Shown here one piece after another: positions 45,775 through 54,297 of a stretch of DNA of 64,000 nt. Position numbers and translations under genes: made by a program. The first letter of the stretch is position 1, and every line of letters begins with the position of its first letter. This DNA comes from Bradyrhizobium sp. CCBAU 53338 (GTDB lineage: Bacteria; Pseudomonadota; Alphaproteobacteria; Rhizobiales; Xanthobacteraceae): assembly GCF_015291665.1 (NCBI RefSeq), contig NZ_CP030048.1, positions 1,798,001 to 1,862,000 of the forward strand. Direction: 5' to 3'. Under the pieces are notes generated by a model. The model ran no database searches and was not told the origin of the DNA. It saw only the letters and a program-made list of their open reading frames with translations.

Positions 45775-46599
45775 ATGAATGATGGATCAATCTCGATCGA
45801 CACAGGGACGGACGAACTGCTGTGCGCGATCCGAGATCGCGTCGCAGTGATTACGTTGAACCGACCCGAAGCGCGAAATGCGCTGTCCGACCATCTCACG
45901 CCGGCGTTGCGCCGGATGATCAAGCGCAATGGTGAGGACCCGAATGTTGGCGCACTGCTGATTACCGGTGCAGGCACCGCTTTCTGTTCGGGCGGCGACG
46001 TCAAGGGGATGGGCGGCGGCAACTCCGCCGCACCCGCCATGTCATTCGAGGACAAGGTTGCGCGATTGCGGGAACGTCAGCGAACCCTGACCGGCGTGCT
46101 CGTCTCGGTCCGTAAACCCACCATCGCCGCGTTGCCGGGACCTGCGGCTGGCGCCGGGCTTGCGATCGCGCTCGCCTGCGACATTCGTATTGCAGCCGAA
46201 TCCGCCATCATGACGACCGGTTACGCCAGGATTGCGCTGACCGGCGATTACGGCATTTCGTGGCTATTGACCCGGCTGGCCGGAACGGCGCGTGCGCGTG
46301 AACTGATGTTTTTGTCCGAACGGCTCGATGCACGCCGCTGCGAAGCGCTGGGGCTGGTAAATCGCGTGGTGTCCGATTCTGAACTGCAACACGAAACATT
46401 TGCAGTGGCGAGGACGTTGGCAAACGGTCCAGGAAGCGCGTTTGGCTCCATCAAGGATAATCTCGATCTTGCGCTTTCGGTTGACTTCCTGACGTCATTG
46501 GATCAAGAGGCCGAGAGGATGGTCGTTGCGGCGGGCACTGCGCAGCACGCCGAAGCCGTCCGGGCTTTCATTGAGAAACGTTCTCCCAAATACGGGTGA
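45775..46599 (+). CDS. Enoyl-CoA hydratase/isomerase family protein (1)
   Basis: 274 residues of the crotonase fold. CoA/oxyanion segments TGAGTAFCSGGDVKGMGGG (about 63-81) and PGPAAGAGLAIALACDIRIAAE (122-143), then the helical C-terminus. It hydrates or isomerises an enoyl-CoA. It is downstream of the SDR with an 88-nt gap and converges with an HxlR regulator. Confidence 0.9.
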   Translation: MNDGSISIDTGTDELLCAIRDRVAVITLNRPEARNALSDHLTPALRRMIKRNGEDPNVGALLITGAGTAFCSGGDVKGMGGGNSAAPAMSFEDKVARLRERQRTLTGVLVSVRKPTIAALPGPAAGAGLAIALACDIRIAAESAIMTTGYARIALTGDYGISWLLTRLAGTARARELMFLSERLDARRCEALGLVNRVVSDSELQHETFAVARTLANGPGSAFGSIKDNLDLALSVDFLTSLDQEAERMVVAAGTAQHAEAVRAFIEKRSPKYG

Positions 46600-46666
46600 A
46601 ACGAGATGGGTTCATTGCCTTGAGGGCCGAGTGGTCCGTGCTCGCAACGCACAAGGTCCAAGTCGA

Positions 46667-47098
46667 TCATTCGGGTGCGGCGATACGAATGGAACGTGTT
46701 CCGATCGGAGCGCCGGTCGCGCGGTCGATGGTGAGGGGATCGATCTCCGTTCCGTTCTCGGCGTCGAAGAACCGGATCGTCTTGCCTCCGCCGCGATGCT
46801 TTCGTCCCCACGCGCTCATCGCAAACAGCACCGGCAAAAAGTCCCGCCCGGCTTCCGTCAGCACATACTCGTCTCGCGGCGGACGGTCTGAATAGCGACG
46901 TTTCTCCAGCAATCCCTCGTAAACCAGGGCTGCAAGCCGACCCGCCAGCATCGTCGGCGCGATACCGAGACTCTTACGAAAGTCGTCGAAGCGGGTCAGC
47001 CCCCCATGGGCGTCGCGCATGATCAGCATGCTCCATGCATCCCCGACAAGCGCGAGGCTGCGGGCGATCATGCAAGGCTGGGTCGAAAGTTTATTCAT
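46667..47098 (-). CDS. HxlR-family transcriptional regulator (1)
   Basis: 143 residues. Conserved Cys9 followed by MIARSLALVGDAWSMLIMRDAHGGLTRFDDFRKSLGIAPTMLAGRLAALVYEGLLEKR, the HxlR winged helix, and DEYVLTEAGRDFLPVL. It is divergent from the alpha/beta-hydrolase gene, with repeated TTAGTACT elements between them, so it probably regulates itself and that operon. Confidence 0.92.
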   Translation of the reverse strand: MNKLSTQPCMIARSLALVGDAWSMLIMRDAHGGLTRFDDFRKSLGIAPTMLAGRLAALVYEGLLEKRRYSDRPPRDEYVLTEAGRDFLPVLFAMSAWGRKHRGGGKTIRFFDAENGTEIDPLTIDRATGAPIGTRSIRIAAPE

Positions 47099-47111
47099 GT
47101 AAGTCTCATTT

Positions 47112-47132
47112 TAGTACTGACTTAGTACTAAA
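47112..47132. promoter_or_regulatory. Candidate HxlR operator (repeated TTAGTACT)
   Basis: TTAGTACT occurs at 47112-47119 and again at 47123-47130, where the next AA completes the palindrome TTAGTACTAA. It lies 14 nt upstream of the HxlR start and about 190 nt before the divergent hydrolase gene. AT-rich direct plus inverted repeats of this size fit HxlR binding. Confidence 0.5.
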
Positions 47133-47320
47133 TTGATAGTAACAGGCTATTCGTCGATGTTCGAGGACAAATTGAGAAAGCCGGAATGAGCAAGGCGCAA
47201 CGCAGCATGGCCGAGCCCCGCACTTCCGACAGCATTGGGCAGGTGTCGGTGCCATGTGCATCTTGTGGACCGATGTCCTTCCATCTTTGGAATTCCGGTT
47301 TCAGCCGAATTTTGGAGTAG

Positions 47321-48187
47321 GTGATGTCCAATTATGCAGGCCGCGCCGGATCGGTGGTGCGCTATGTCGATGCGCCAAATCTTTCGATCGGTGCTGCAGG
47401 AACCACTTTTGCCTATCGCGACATCGGTCCACGTACCGACGTGCCGGTGATCCTTCTCAACCATTGGGGTGCGGTTCTCGACAATTTTGATCCGAGGATC
47501 GTCGATGGGGTCGCCACTAGGCATCGCGTGATCGCAATCGATTACCGAGGTGTCGGCGCTTCAAGCGGGAAAGCGCCTGTAACTGTGGGCGAAATGGCGC
47601 GAGATACGATTGCTCTGATCTCCGCTCTGGGCTTTGTAAAGATCGATCTGCTTGGCTTTTCCCTCGGCGGGTTCGTGGCGCAGGATATTGCGCTGAAGGT
47701 GCCGGGTCTTGTGCGAAAACTCGTTCTGACCGGCACTGGCCCGGCAGGCGGCAAAGGTATCGAGAAGGTTGGGCCTGTATCCTGGCCGCTGATGATCAAG
47801 GGCTTGCTGACTTTGCGAGACCCAAAAGTCTACCTGTTCTTCACGTCCACGGCCAATGGCCGCAAAGCCGCAAACGCCTTTCTGGCAAGGCTGAAGGAGC
47901 GCAAGGTAGATCGGGACAAAGGAGCCACACCAGAGGTTTTGTTGCGGCAACTGAAGGCAATCAAGAGCTGGGCACAGCAGACGCCTCAGGATCTCGGCAG
48001 CATCCGCATTCCTGTACTTATCGCGAATGGCGACAGCGATATCATGGTCCCGACCGCAAACAGCATCGATATGGCGCGCCGGATCCAAGGTCCACAATTG
48101 ATTATCTACGAAGATGCCGGGCATGGCGGAATTTTTCAGCACTACGCCGACTTTGTTCCGAAGGCCTTGTCCTTCCTTGAAGCCTGA
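47321..48187 (+). CDS. Alpha/beta hydrolase
   Basis: 288 residues. Nucleophile Ser113 in LLGFSLGGFVAQ, acid in NGDSDIMVPT and His in EDAGHGGIFQH. HWGA in place of a typical HG-motif is at 47-50. There is no signal peptide. It may hydrolyse an ester or lactone, or cleave a C-C bond. It is first in a + strand run of oxidoreductases and is divergent from the HxlR regulator. Confidence 0.88.
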   Translation: MMSNYAGRAGSVVRYVDAPNLSIGAAGTTFAYRDIGPRTDVPVILLNHWGAVLDNFDPRIVDGVATRHRVIAIDYRGVGASSGKAPVTVGEMARDTIALISALGFVKIDLLGFSLGGFVAQDIALKVPGLVRKLVLTGTGPAGGKGIEKVGPVSWPLMIKGLLTLRDPKVYLFFTSTANGRKAANAFLARLKERKVDRDKGATPEVLLRQLKAIKSWAQQTPQDLGSIRIPVLIANGDSDIMVPTANSIDMARRIQGPQLIIYEDAGHGGIFQHYADFVPKALSFLEA

Positions 48188-48218
48188 GACCACGGCAATG
48201 CTTCGAATGGAGAACACC

Positions 48219-49223
48219 ATGAAGGCGTTCGTGGTCGACAAATACAAGAAGAAAGGCGCTCTGCGCTTGGCCAATTTGCCGGAGCCGGAGATGCAGGACG
48301 ACGATGTCTTGGTTCAAGTTCGTGCAGCCGGCGTGAACCCTCTGGACTCCAGAGTAAGGGACGGAGAATTCAAGCTCATACTGCCGTATCGTCCGCCTTT
48401 CATTCTGGGGCACGATGTTGCTGGGATAGTCGTCAGGGTCGGCCGCAATGTCAGGCGGTTCAAGGTCGGCAACGAGGTCTATGCTCGGCCGCGCGATCAT
48501 CGGGTCGGAACATTCGCCGAATTCATTGCCGTGAATGAAGCGGACGTGGCGCCAAAGCCCAAGAACATCAGCATGGAAGAGGCCGCCTCTATCCCGCTGG
48601 TTGGGCTGACCGCCTGGCAGGCGCTGGTCGAGGTGGGCAAGTTGAAGCCTGGCCAGAAGGTCTTCATCCAGGCTGGCTCCGGTGGGGTGGGGACTTTCGC
48701 CATCCAACTCGCCAAGCATCTCGGTACATTCGTTGCGACGACGACAAGCACGAAGAATGTCGAGTTGGTTAAGAGTCTCGGCGCGGACTTGGTCATCGAC
48801 TACAAGACCCGGGATTTCGAAAAGGTCTTGTCGGGCTACGATCTGGTCCTGCACAGCCAGGAGACCAAGACGATTGCAAAATCCCTACGCGTGTTGAAAC
48901 CAGGCGGCTTGCTCATCTCGATCTCCGGGCCGCCCGACCCCGAATTCGCCAAGGAGCAAGGTATGAACCTCTTCCTGAAACTGGTGATGCGCTTGCTGAG
49001 CCGCGGTGTGCGGAAAAAAGCCAGAAGCCTTGGTGTGCGTTTTTCATTCCTATTCATGCGCGCGCAGGGGCAGCAGCTGCGCGAAATCACCTCTCTGATC
49101 GAGTCCGGCCCGATCCGTCCGGTTGTGGACAAAGTGTTCCCGTTCGAAAAGCTTGGCGATGCGCTCGCCTATGTCGAGGCCGGGCACGCAATGGGCAAGG
49201 TCGTCATTGCAGTGAAGCAATAG
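48219..49223 (+). CDS. MDR-superfamily NADP-dependent quinone oxidoreductase-like protein
   Basis: 334 residues from the ATG at 48219 preceded by GGAG. An upstream in-frame extension overlaps the hydrolase gene. It has the MDR fold with GHDVAGIVVRVGRNVRRFKVGNEVYA (about 63-88) and the NADP-binding segment FIQAGSGGVGTFAIQLAKHLG. No structural or catalytic zinc ligands are seen, so it is the quinone-reductase/enoyl-reductase kind. It probably reduces an activated double bond. It lies 31 nt after the hydrolase. Confidence 0.9.
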   Translation: MKAFVVDKYKKKGALRLANLPEPEMQDDDVLVQVRAAGVNPLDSRVRDGEFKLILPYRPPFILGHDVAGIVVRVGRNVRRFKVGNEVYARPRDHRVGTFAEFIAVNEADVAPKPKNISMEEAASIPLVGLTAWQALVEVGKLKPGQKVFIQAGSGGVGTFAIQLAKHLGTFVATTTSTKNVELVKSLGADLVIDYKTRDFEKVLSGYDLVLHSQETKTIAKSLRVLKPGGLLISISGPPDPEFAKEQGMNLFLKLVMRLLSRGVRKKARSLGVRFSFLFMRAQGQQLREITSLIESGPIRPVVDKVFPFEKLGDALAYVEAGHAMGKVVIAVKQ

Positions 49224-49250
49224 GTCACCAAACGCTTCCGAGGCAGCAAC

Positions 49251-50030
49251 ATGACTCAATCTAACCGCGACACCCAAACGTTCACCCAAGGCGTTGCTCT
49301 CATTGTCGGCGGCGGACCGGGCATCAGCTCGAGTTGCGCCAGGCTGTTCGCGGAAAGTGGCATGCGTGTCGGTGTTGCAGCCAGGAATCCCGAAAAAGAG
49401 GTCCTTCGAACTCTCGAGAAGGCGTATGGCGTGCGTCGGTACGCCTGCGATGCAAGCGAACCGGCAGCCGTGGCACGGCTGTTCGAGGATGTCGTTCAAG
49501 ACATCGGGACGCCGAGGCTTGTTGTGCACAACATCGACGGCCGGGTTCCCGGCATCTTCCGCAAGAACATTATCGAAGCGGACCCTGCCATGGCGTTCGA
49601 AACGCTTCGAAATTCGGCGTTCAGCGCGTTTTTGGTTGGGCAACGAGCAGCTCGTCTCATGCTCGGAAATGAACCAGATGCCAATGGTGCGAGAGGAACG
49701 ATCATCTTCACGAACGCCAGCGCATCGCTCAAAGGCTTTCCGTCAAGTGGCGCATTTGCAATGGCATGTCATGCCAAGTCCGGACTCGCACAAAGCATGG
49801 CGAGAGAACTGATGCCGCAGGGCGTTCACGTAGCGAATGTGCCGATCGACGCCGCGGTCGGCTGGACGCAGGAGGACGGGACCCGCTCGCACCGGTTCGC
49901 CGGAACGACTGTCGACGACGATATGGCGGACCCCGTCCATATCGCACACACCTATCTGCACCTGCATCGCCAACACCGGTCGACTTGGGCGTTCGAAGTC
50001 GTGCTCCGGCCGTGGGTCGAGAAATGGTGA
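49251..50030 (+). CDS. SDR-family protein with non-canonical active site (2)
   Basis: 259 residues. Nucleotide-binding segment VALIVGGGPGISSSCARLF and VVHNIDG. The helix that normally carries YxxxK reads FAMAC followed by HAKSGLAQSMARELM. Aligned to the other SDR by the MAREL end, Tyr is Phe and Lys is Cys. It ends RPWVEKW. It shares overall plan and ending with the SDR at 44982-45686. It has probably lost classical SDR chemistry. Confidence 0.8.
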   Translation: MTQSNRDTQTFTQGVALIVGGGPGISSSCARLFAESGMRVGVAARNPEKEVLRTLEKAYGVRRYACDASEPAAVARLFEDVVQDIGTPRLVVHNIDGRVPGIFRKNIIEADPAMAFETLRNSAFSAFLVGQRAARLMLGNEPDANGARGTIIFTNASASLKGFPSSGAFAMACHAKSGLAQSMARELMPQGVHVANVPIDAAVGWTQEDGTRSHRFAGTTVDDDMADPVHIAHTYLHLHRQHRSTWAFEVVLRPWVEKW

Positions 50031-50183
50031 CTCTCACTTAATTCAATGCCGACCTGCGTAGCGCCCGATCTCGCTTTCCCGGTTGCCAGCTTCAGCCAGT
50101 GTTCGCGCGACATTGTGGCGCGCGGCGGTTGGTGCGAGCCAGCGAATGATTTGCGTTCTGGGTGCGCGAACGCTCAAGTCATC

Positions 50184-50212
50184 TTGACAGTTCTATTTTA
50201 GAACTATTTACT
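50184..50212 (+). promoter_or_regulatory. Promoter with operator palindrome in the spacer
   Basis: A consensus -35 TTGACA at 50184-50189 is followed by the perfect inverted repeat GTTCTA-TTT-TAGAAC (50190-50204) and then TTTACT (50207-50212, 17 nt from the -35). A palindrome filling the -35/-10 spacer indicates a repressor site. It probably drives the OYE/TTT operon starting at 50417. Confidence 0.6.
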
Positions 50213-50224
50213 TTCATTGTCGCG

Positions 50225-50347
50225 CCGGGCGTCACGATCGACACGGGCTCGGAAAGCGGCATGGCGTACACGCAGCTAAAACTGCAGCGCTGGAATGGGA
50301 CCATTTGGGAGCAATTCGGCAACGTACTCAGCGCCGAGGGCAAGTGA
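50225..50347 (+). pseudogene. C-terminal remnant of a Liv-type ABC binding protein
   Basis: The frame reads VAPGVTIDTGSESGMAYTQL, then KLQRWNGTIWEQFGNVLS and a stop. The R-W-N-G-x-x-W-E-x-F-G ending is the C-terminus of Peripla_BP_6-type binding proteins. Only about 40 residues remain, directly downstream of a promoter. It is a relic left by a deletion. Confidence 0.55.
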
Positions 50348-50416
50348 ACTGGCCGTTTGAGGTGCAATGCAGGTGATCTGAGTCCGCAAAGCCGCCAACT
50401 GAATCATAGAGGGCAA

Positions 50417-51517
50417 ATGTCCGGCGACGTACTTTTTCGACCTTTCCGGCTGAAAGAACTAAACTTTCCGAACCGGGTCGTTATGGCGCCGATGACGCGC
50501 TCATTCTCTCCGGACGGAATTCCGAGCGAAGACGTCGCCCGGTACTACCGCCGCCGTGCCGAAGGAGCGGTCGGGTTCATCATCTCGGAGGGTACGGGTG
50601 TCGATCGTCCGGCATCCCTGAACGATCCAAATGTTCCTCGCTTTCATGGCGCGAAGGAGCTGGCGGGGTGGCGGCGTGTGGTTGACGAGGTGCACGCCGC
50701 GGGTGGCCTGATGGCACCGCAGCTATGGCACGTCGGAGCCGTTCGCGGACGCGCTCAGAATTGGTCTCCTCCCGGTGCCTACGACAGTCCGTCAGGCCTG
50801 TCGCGACCGGAGAAAAAGTTCGGCGAGCCGATGAGCGACGAGGACATCGCAGACGCCATTCGCGCTTTCGCCGATGCGGCGCTCGCGGCGAAGCGTTTGG
50901 GGTTCGATGCAGTCGAATTGCACGGCGCGCACGGCTATCTGATTGATCAGTTCTTTTGGGAGGGTACCAATCGCCGCGAGGACGCCTATGGAGGCAAGGA
51001 TCTGCCCGGCCGGGCCAGGTTTGCCGCTGATATCGTTCGCGCGACGCGCAAGTCGGTCGGAACGGATTTTCCGATATTGCTCCGGATCAGCCAGTGGAAG
51101 CAGCAGAACTATGAAGTGAAGCTGGCCGATACGCCTCGCGCATTGGAAGCCTGGCTCAAACCTCTGGTCGACGCAGGAGTCGACATTTTGCATTGCTCAC
51201 AACGGCGCTTCTGGGAGCCCGAGTTCGATGGCTCCGATTTGAATTTCGCGGGGTGGGCCAAGAAGGTGACGGGAGTGCCGACGATTTCGGTCGGGTCAGT
51301 CGGTTTGACCGGCGAGTTCATTGCCGCATACAGCGGCGAGAGTTCCCGTCCGGCATCACTTGACGAGCTGATCCGCCGCCTCGATCGCGAGGAGTTCGAT
51401 CTCGTCGCGGTGGGCCGGGCACTCCTTCAGGATCCGCACTGGCTATTGAAGGTACGTGACGGCCGGACGGAAGAACTGATGGCTTTCGAACGGACCGCGT
51501 TCGCGGCGCTGAGCTGA
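50417..51517 (+). CDS. NADH:flavin oxidoreductase (Old Yellow Enzyme family)
   Basis: 366 residues from the ATG at 50417, preceded by AGAGGG. FMN-barrel with VVMAPMTRSFSPDG (about 21-34), APQLWHVGAVRG and the His pair in ELHGAHGYLIDQFFWEGTNRR. It reduces alpha,beta-unsaturated carbonyl compounds with NAD(P)H. It is followed after 34 nt by a TTT-type binding protein. Confidence 0.92.
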   Translation: MSGDVLFRPFRLKELNFPNRVVMAPMTRSFSPDGIPSEDVARYYRRRAEGAVGFIISEGTGVDRPASLNDPNVPRFHGAKELAGWRRVVDEVHAAGGLMAPQLWHVGAVRGRAQNWSPPGAYDSPSGLSRPEKKFGEPMSDEDIADAIRAFADAALAAKRLGFDAVELHGAHGYLIDQFFWEGTNRREDAYGGKDLPGRARFAADIVRATRKSVGTDFPILLRISQWKQQNYEVKLADTPRALEAWLKPLVDAGVDILHCSQRRFWEPEFDGSDLNFAGWAKKVTGVPTISVGSVGLTGEFIAAYSGESSRPASLDELIRRLDREEFDLVAVGRALLQDPHWLLKVRDGRTEELMAFERTAFAALS

Positions 51518-51551
51518 GCCTGCGAAAAAGACAATTCAACCGGGATCCACC

Positions 51552-52541
51552 ATGAACCTCTCAAGAATCTGCATGCAAGGGCTGGTGCTGACCGCGCTTG
51601 CCGTCGGCGCGAGCCCCGCCGCCAGGGCAGAGGGCTACCCAAATAAGCCGATCACGATCAAGGTGGCTTTCCCCGCCGGCGGCCCGGCGGATGTGTCGAT
51701 CCGAGCTGCGAATATCGTGCTGCAGCGCAATCTCGGCTCTTCTCTGATTACCGAGAACGTTCCTGGCGCCAACGGGTCGATCAGCGTCATGGCTGTCCTC
51801 AGGGCCGGTCCTGATGGTTACACGCTGCTCGGCACAGCAGGCACGGATTTCCTGGTCGCGCCCTTCATGGTTGCCTCCGCGAAATACCAGGCTGACAAGT
51901 TCCGCCTGCTAGGAGTGGTCGGGATCTCCGATTTTGTCCTCTTGTCCAGCAACGCTCATTCCTTCAAGAACGTCGACGAAATGATCGCCTATGCGCGCAG
52001 GCCCGGCAGCAAGGAGCTGACGCTGGCTCATTGGGGCACCGGTTCGACATCGCATATCGTTGGCGCGGATTTGCAGCAGCGGACCGGCGCGAAATTTCTG
52101 GAAGTGCCCTACAGGGGCGTCGCGCCGGTGCTGGCCGACATGTCGGGTGGACACATTGACCTCACCTTTGCGCCACTAGGCGGCTCGACGCTCAGCCTGA
52201 TCCAGACCGGCCAAGTCAAGGCGATCGCCGTCGCCAGCGCGAGTCGCAATCCAGCCCTGCCGGACGTGCCGACGATTGGTGAGAGCGCATGGGGCAAGAA
52301 TTTCGAATACAGTCTCTGGTCGGCGCTGTTTGCGCCGCCCGGCACGCCGGATGAGGTTGTCACTCGGTTGAACGAGGCGATGAATGAATGGACCACAAGC
52401 GAAGATAACCTCGCACGGATCCAGAGGGATGCCTCCCGACGACTGGAACCAATGAGTGTCGATCAGGCCGAGGCCTTTCTCAAAAGTGAGCGCGAAAAAT
52501 ACATTGCCATGGTGCGCGCGCTAAATCTGCAGCCACAATAG
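51552..52541 (+). CDS. Tripartite tricarboxylate transporter (TTT/Bug) substrate-binding protein
   Basis: 329 residues with a signal peptide (cleavage near SPAARA-EG, about 26). Bug-family features: YPNKPITIKVAFPAGGPADVS, ENVPGANGSISVMAVLRAGPDGYTLL and VPYRGVAPVLADMSGGHIDLTFAP. It is periplasmic and carboxylate-binding. No TctA/TctB membrane genes are adjacent, so the transporter partner is elsewhere or the protein is a sensor component. Confidence 0.92.
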   Translation: MNLSRICMQGLVLTALAVGASPAARAEGYPNKPITIKVAFPAGGPADVSIRAANIVLQRNLGSSLITENVPGANGSISVMAVLRAGPDGYTLLGTAGTDFLVAPFMVASAKYQADKFRLLGVVGISDFVLLSSNAHSFKNVDEMIAYARRPGSKELTLAHWGTGSTSHIVGADLQQRTGAKFLEVPYRGVAPVLADMSGGHIDLTFAPLGGSTLSLIQTGQVKAIAVASASRNPALPDVPTIGESAWGKNFEYSLWSALFAPPGTPDEVVTRLNEAMNEWTTSEDNLARIQRDASRRLEPMSVDQAEAFLKSEREKYIAMVRALNLQPQ

Positions 52542-52829
52542 CGGTAATGCCGGCGCAGAATTTCCATTGCCAAATTTTCGAACCAACGTGCGTCGGCGTT
52601 AACATCCGGGAAGTCGAAGCCAGAGGCGCCAGTATCTGCGATGAATGGGAGTTCTTCGAAACGTTCTTGGAAGCCCTCAGCCGCCACTGAATAACGCTTA
52701 TCCAACGTTTTTTGCCCGTGTTCAGACTGTCGTTTCAGAGTGTCGGGTTGAAATCTTGAGTGGACGAGACCGTGGCCAGGGTTCACTGAGCCGTCGAACT
52801 GTTTGCCTTGAAAATGCGGGAGGTTGGCT

Positions 52830-53618
52830 ATGAGCGAGAAAATCCAGGTCGGGCAAATCCGCACCGAGGTGCACGGTCACGTCTTCAAGATTATCATCGA
52901 CAACGTGGCGAAGAAGAACTCGTTCAGTCCGCAGATGATGGCGCAGATGTCGGATGCGATGACGCTTCTCGATCGGACGGACGATTATTGGGTCGGGGTG
53001 CTCTGTGCCGAAGGCCCGGATTTCACGGCTGGGCTGGATATGCCGAAGTTCTTCGGACCCAAAGCCGAGAATACCGAGATCAAGCCTGGCAGCATCGATG
53101 CGTTCGCACTGAAAAGCCGGTGCCGCAAGCCGATCGTGACGGCGGTACAGGGGATCTGTTTCACGATCGGAATCGAAATGATGCTGGCCGGTGATATCGT
53201 CGTGTCGGCCGATGACGCCCGGTTCTGCCAGATGGAATCCAAGCGCGGGATTGCACCGCTTGGTGGCGCGCACTTTCGCTATCTGACCCGGGCCGGCTGG
53301 GGAGACGCGATGTATCACTTGTTCCTGTGCGACGAGTTCGATGCGGTCCGGGCTCACAAGATAGGGTTTGTTCAGGAGGTCGTTGCACCCGGCCAACAGA
53401 TCGCGCGTGCAATGGAGATTGCGAACCTGATCGCCAAGAACGCTCCGATCGGCATTCAGGTAACCAAGGAAGCTGCGCTGAAATACATCGAGGCCGGCGA
53501 AAAAGCTGCGATCGACTACATCCCGAAGATCAAGGAACGCGTCCTTAGCAGCGAAGACATGAAAGAAGGCATCCAGTCTTTCGTGGAACGTCGCTCTGCA
53601 ATATTCCGTGGGAAATAG
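52830..53618 (+). CDS. Enoyl-CoA hydratase/isomerase family protein (2)
   Basis: 262 residues from the ATG at 52830 with GGGAGG and a 6-nt spacer. Crotonase fold: CAEGPDFTAGLDMPKFFG, VQGICFTIGIEMMLAGDIVVSADDARFCQMESKRGIAPLGG. It probably acts on a cyclic or aromatic-derived enoyl-CoA in the same pathway. The 288 nt upstream hold no recognised gene. Confidence 0.9.
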   Translation: MSEKIQVGQIRTEVHGHVFKIIIDNVAKKNSFSPQMMAQMSDAMTLLDRTDDYWVGVLCAEGPDFTAGLDMPKFFGPKAENTEIKPGSIDAFALKSRCRKPIVTAVQGICFTIGIEMMLAGDIVVSADDARFCQMESKRGIAPLGGAHFRYLTRAGWGDAMYHLFLCDEFDAVRAHKIGFVQEVVAPGQQIARAMEIANLIAKNAPIGIQVTKEAALKYIEAGEKAAIDYIPKIKERVLSSEDMKEGIQSFVERRSAIFRGK

Positions 53619-53715
53619 AGGTCCCGTCGATCTCACGTGGCCGCGCAGCTGCGAAGCGGGACACAGCCGGCGTCGTGCGCGTGAGAACCGGCGTCTCGAT
53701 TTTGCTTCACGTTGT

Positions 53716-53880
53716 CGCGCTGGTCGATACCACGCTCGGCAACAATAAGATCAGGGCGGGTGATAAGGTCATCATGTGGTACATCTCGCGATGATGAGGA
53801 GCGAGAGTGACGGCAGCTTCATCATCGATCGCAAAAACCTGCGGCAGCACGTCTCGCTTTGGCGAGCGTGAAGGACAACC
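53716..53880 (+). pseudogene. Cytochrome P450 remnant
   Basis: One frame gives TTLGNNKIRAGDKVIMWYIS, matching the region before the ERR/PERF area of bacterial P450s (GxxIxAGDKVxxWYxS). After stops and frameshifts a second frame gives FIIDRKNLRQHVSL, matching the P450 segment RFDIDRxNxRQHVSFG that precedes the haem loop. The haem Cys loop itself is absent. It is a short, clearly dead fragment. Confidence 0.65.
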
Positions 53881-53907
53881 TTTGACCATGCCCTGACCGT
53901 CGATCTT

Positions 53908-54212
53908 CTGGATTCGATGTACCAGGAGGCGGAATACATGGTCCGGTCGGCGCGAACGACCAAGAAACAAAGAGGTGGCGCGTGCCTTCGTTCACAAGCG
54001 CAAGCCCGTGCTCAAGCAATAGCTTGGATTCAGCTTGGATATCAGCCTCTCTCACCGGCGTTGAGTTCATCGGCGCTGGTACCGTGGGCAACGGCTGCGG
54101 CCTCGAACGTGTCCGGTATCTCAAGCACGAGGATAGCATCGAGCTCGAGTCGAGAACACCGGCGTCTTGGAAAATCGGGTCGAGCGCCAAGGCAGTTGAT
54201 TCAGGAATGTAG
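53908..54212 (+). pseudogene. Fumarylacetoacetate-hydrolase-family remnant
   Basis: A first frame gives DSMYQEAEYMVRSAR, and after a frameshift a second frame gives VEFIGAGTVGNGCGLERVRY followed by LKHEDSIELESR. GxGTVGxGCGLE...LKxGDxVELE is the C-terminal signature of FAH-family hydrolases. The upstream catalytic region is lost and the frames are broken. Confidence 0.65.
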
Positions 54213-54297
54213 CTTGCAAAATGCAAGTCATGATGTAACTATGCGTTCATAGCCAAAATACTGCGGTCGCGAGAGGCCGCAGACAAAGGAGGCAGCT

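Noticed and set aside
52542..52829. Protein-like - strand frame ahead of the second enoyl-CoA hydratase
   Set aside because: It overlaps the TTT binding-protein end, has no recognised homology, and could not be supported even as a relic.
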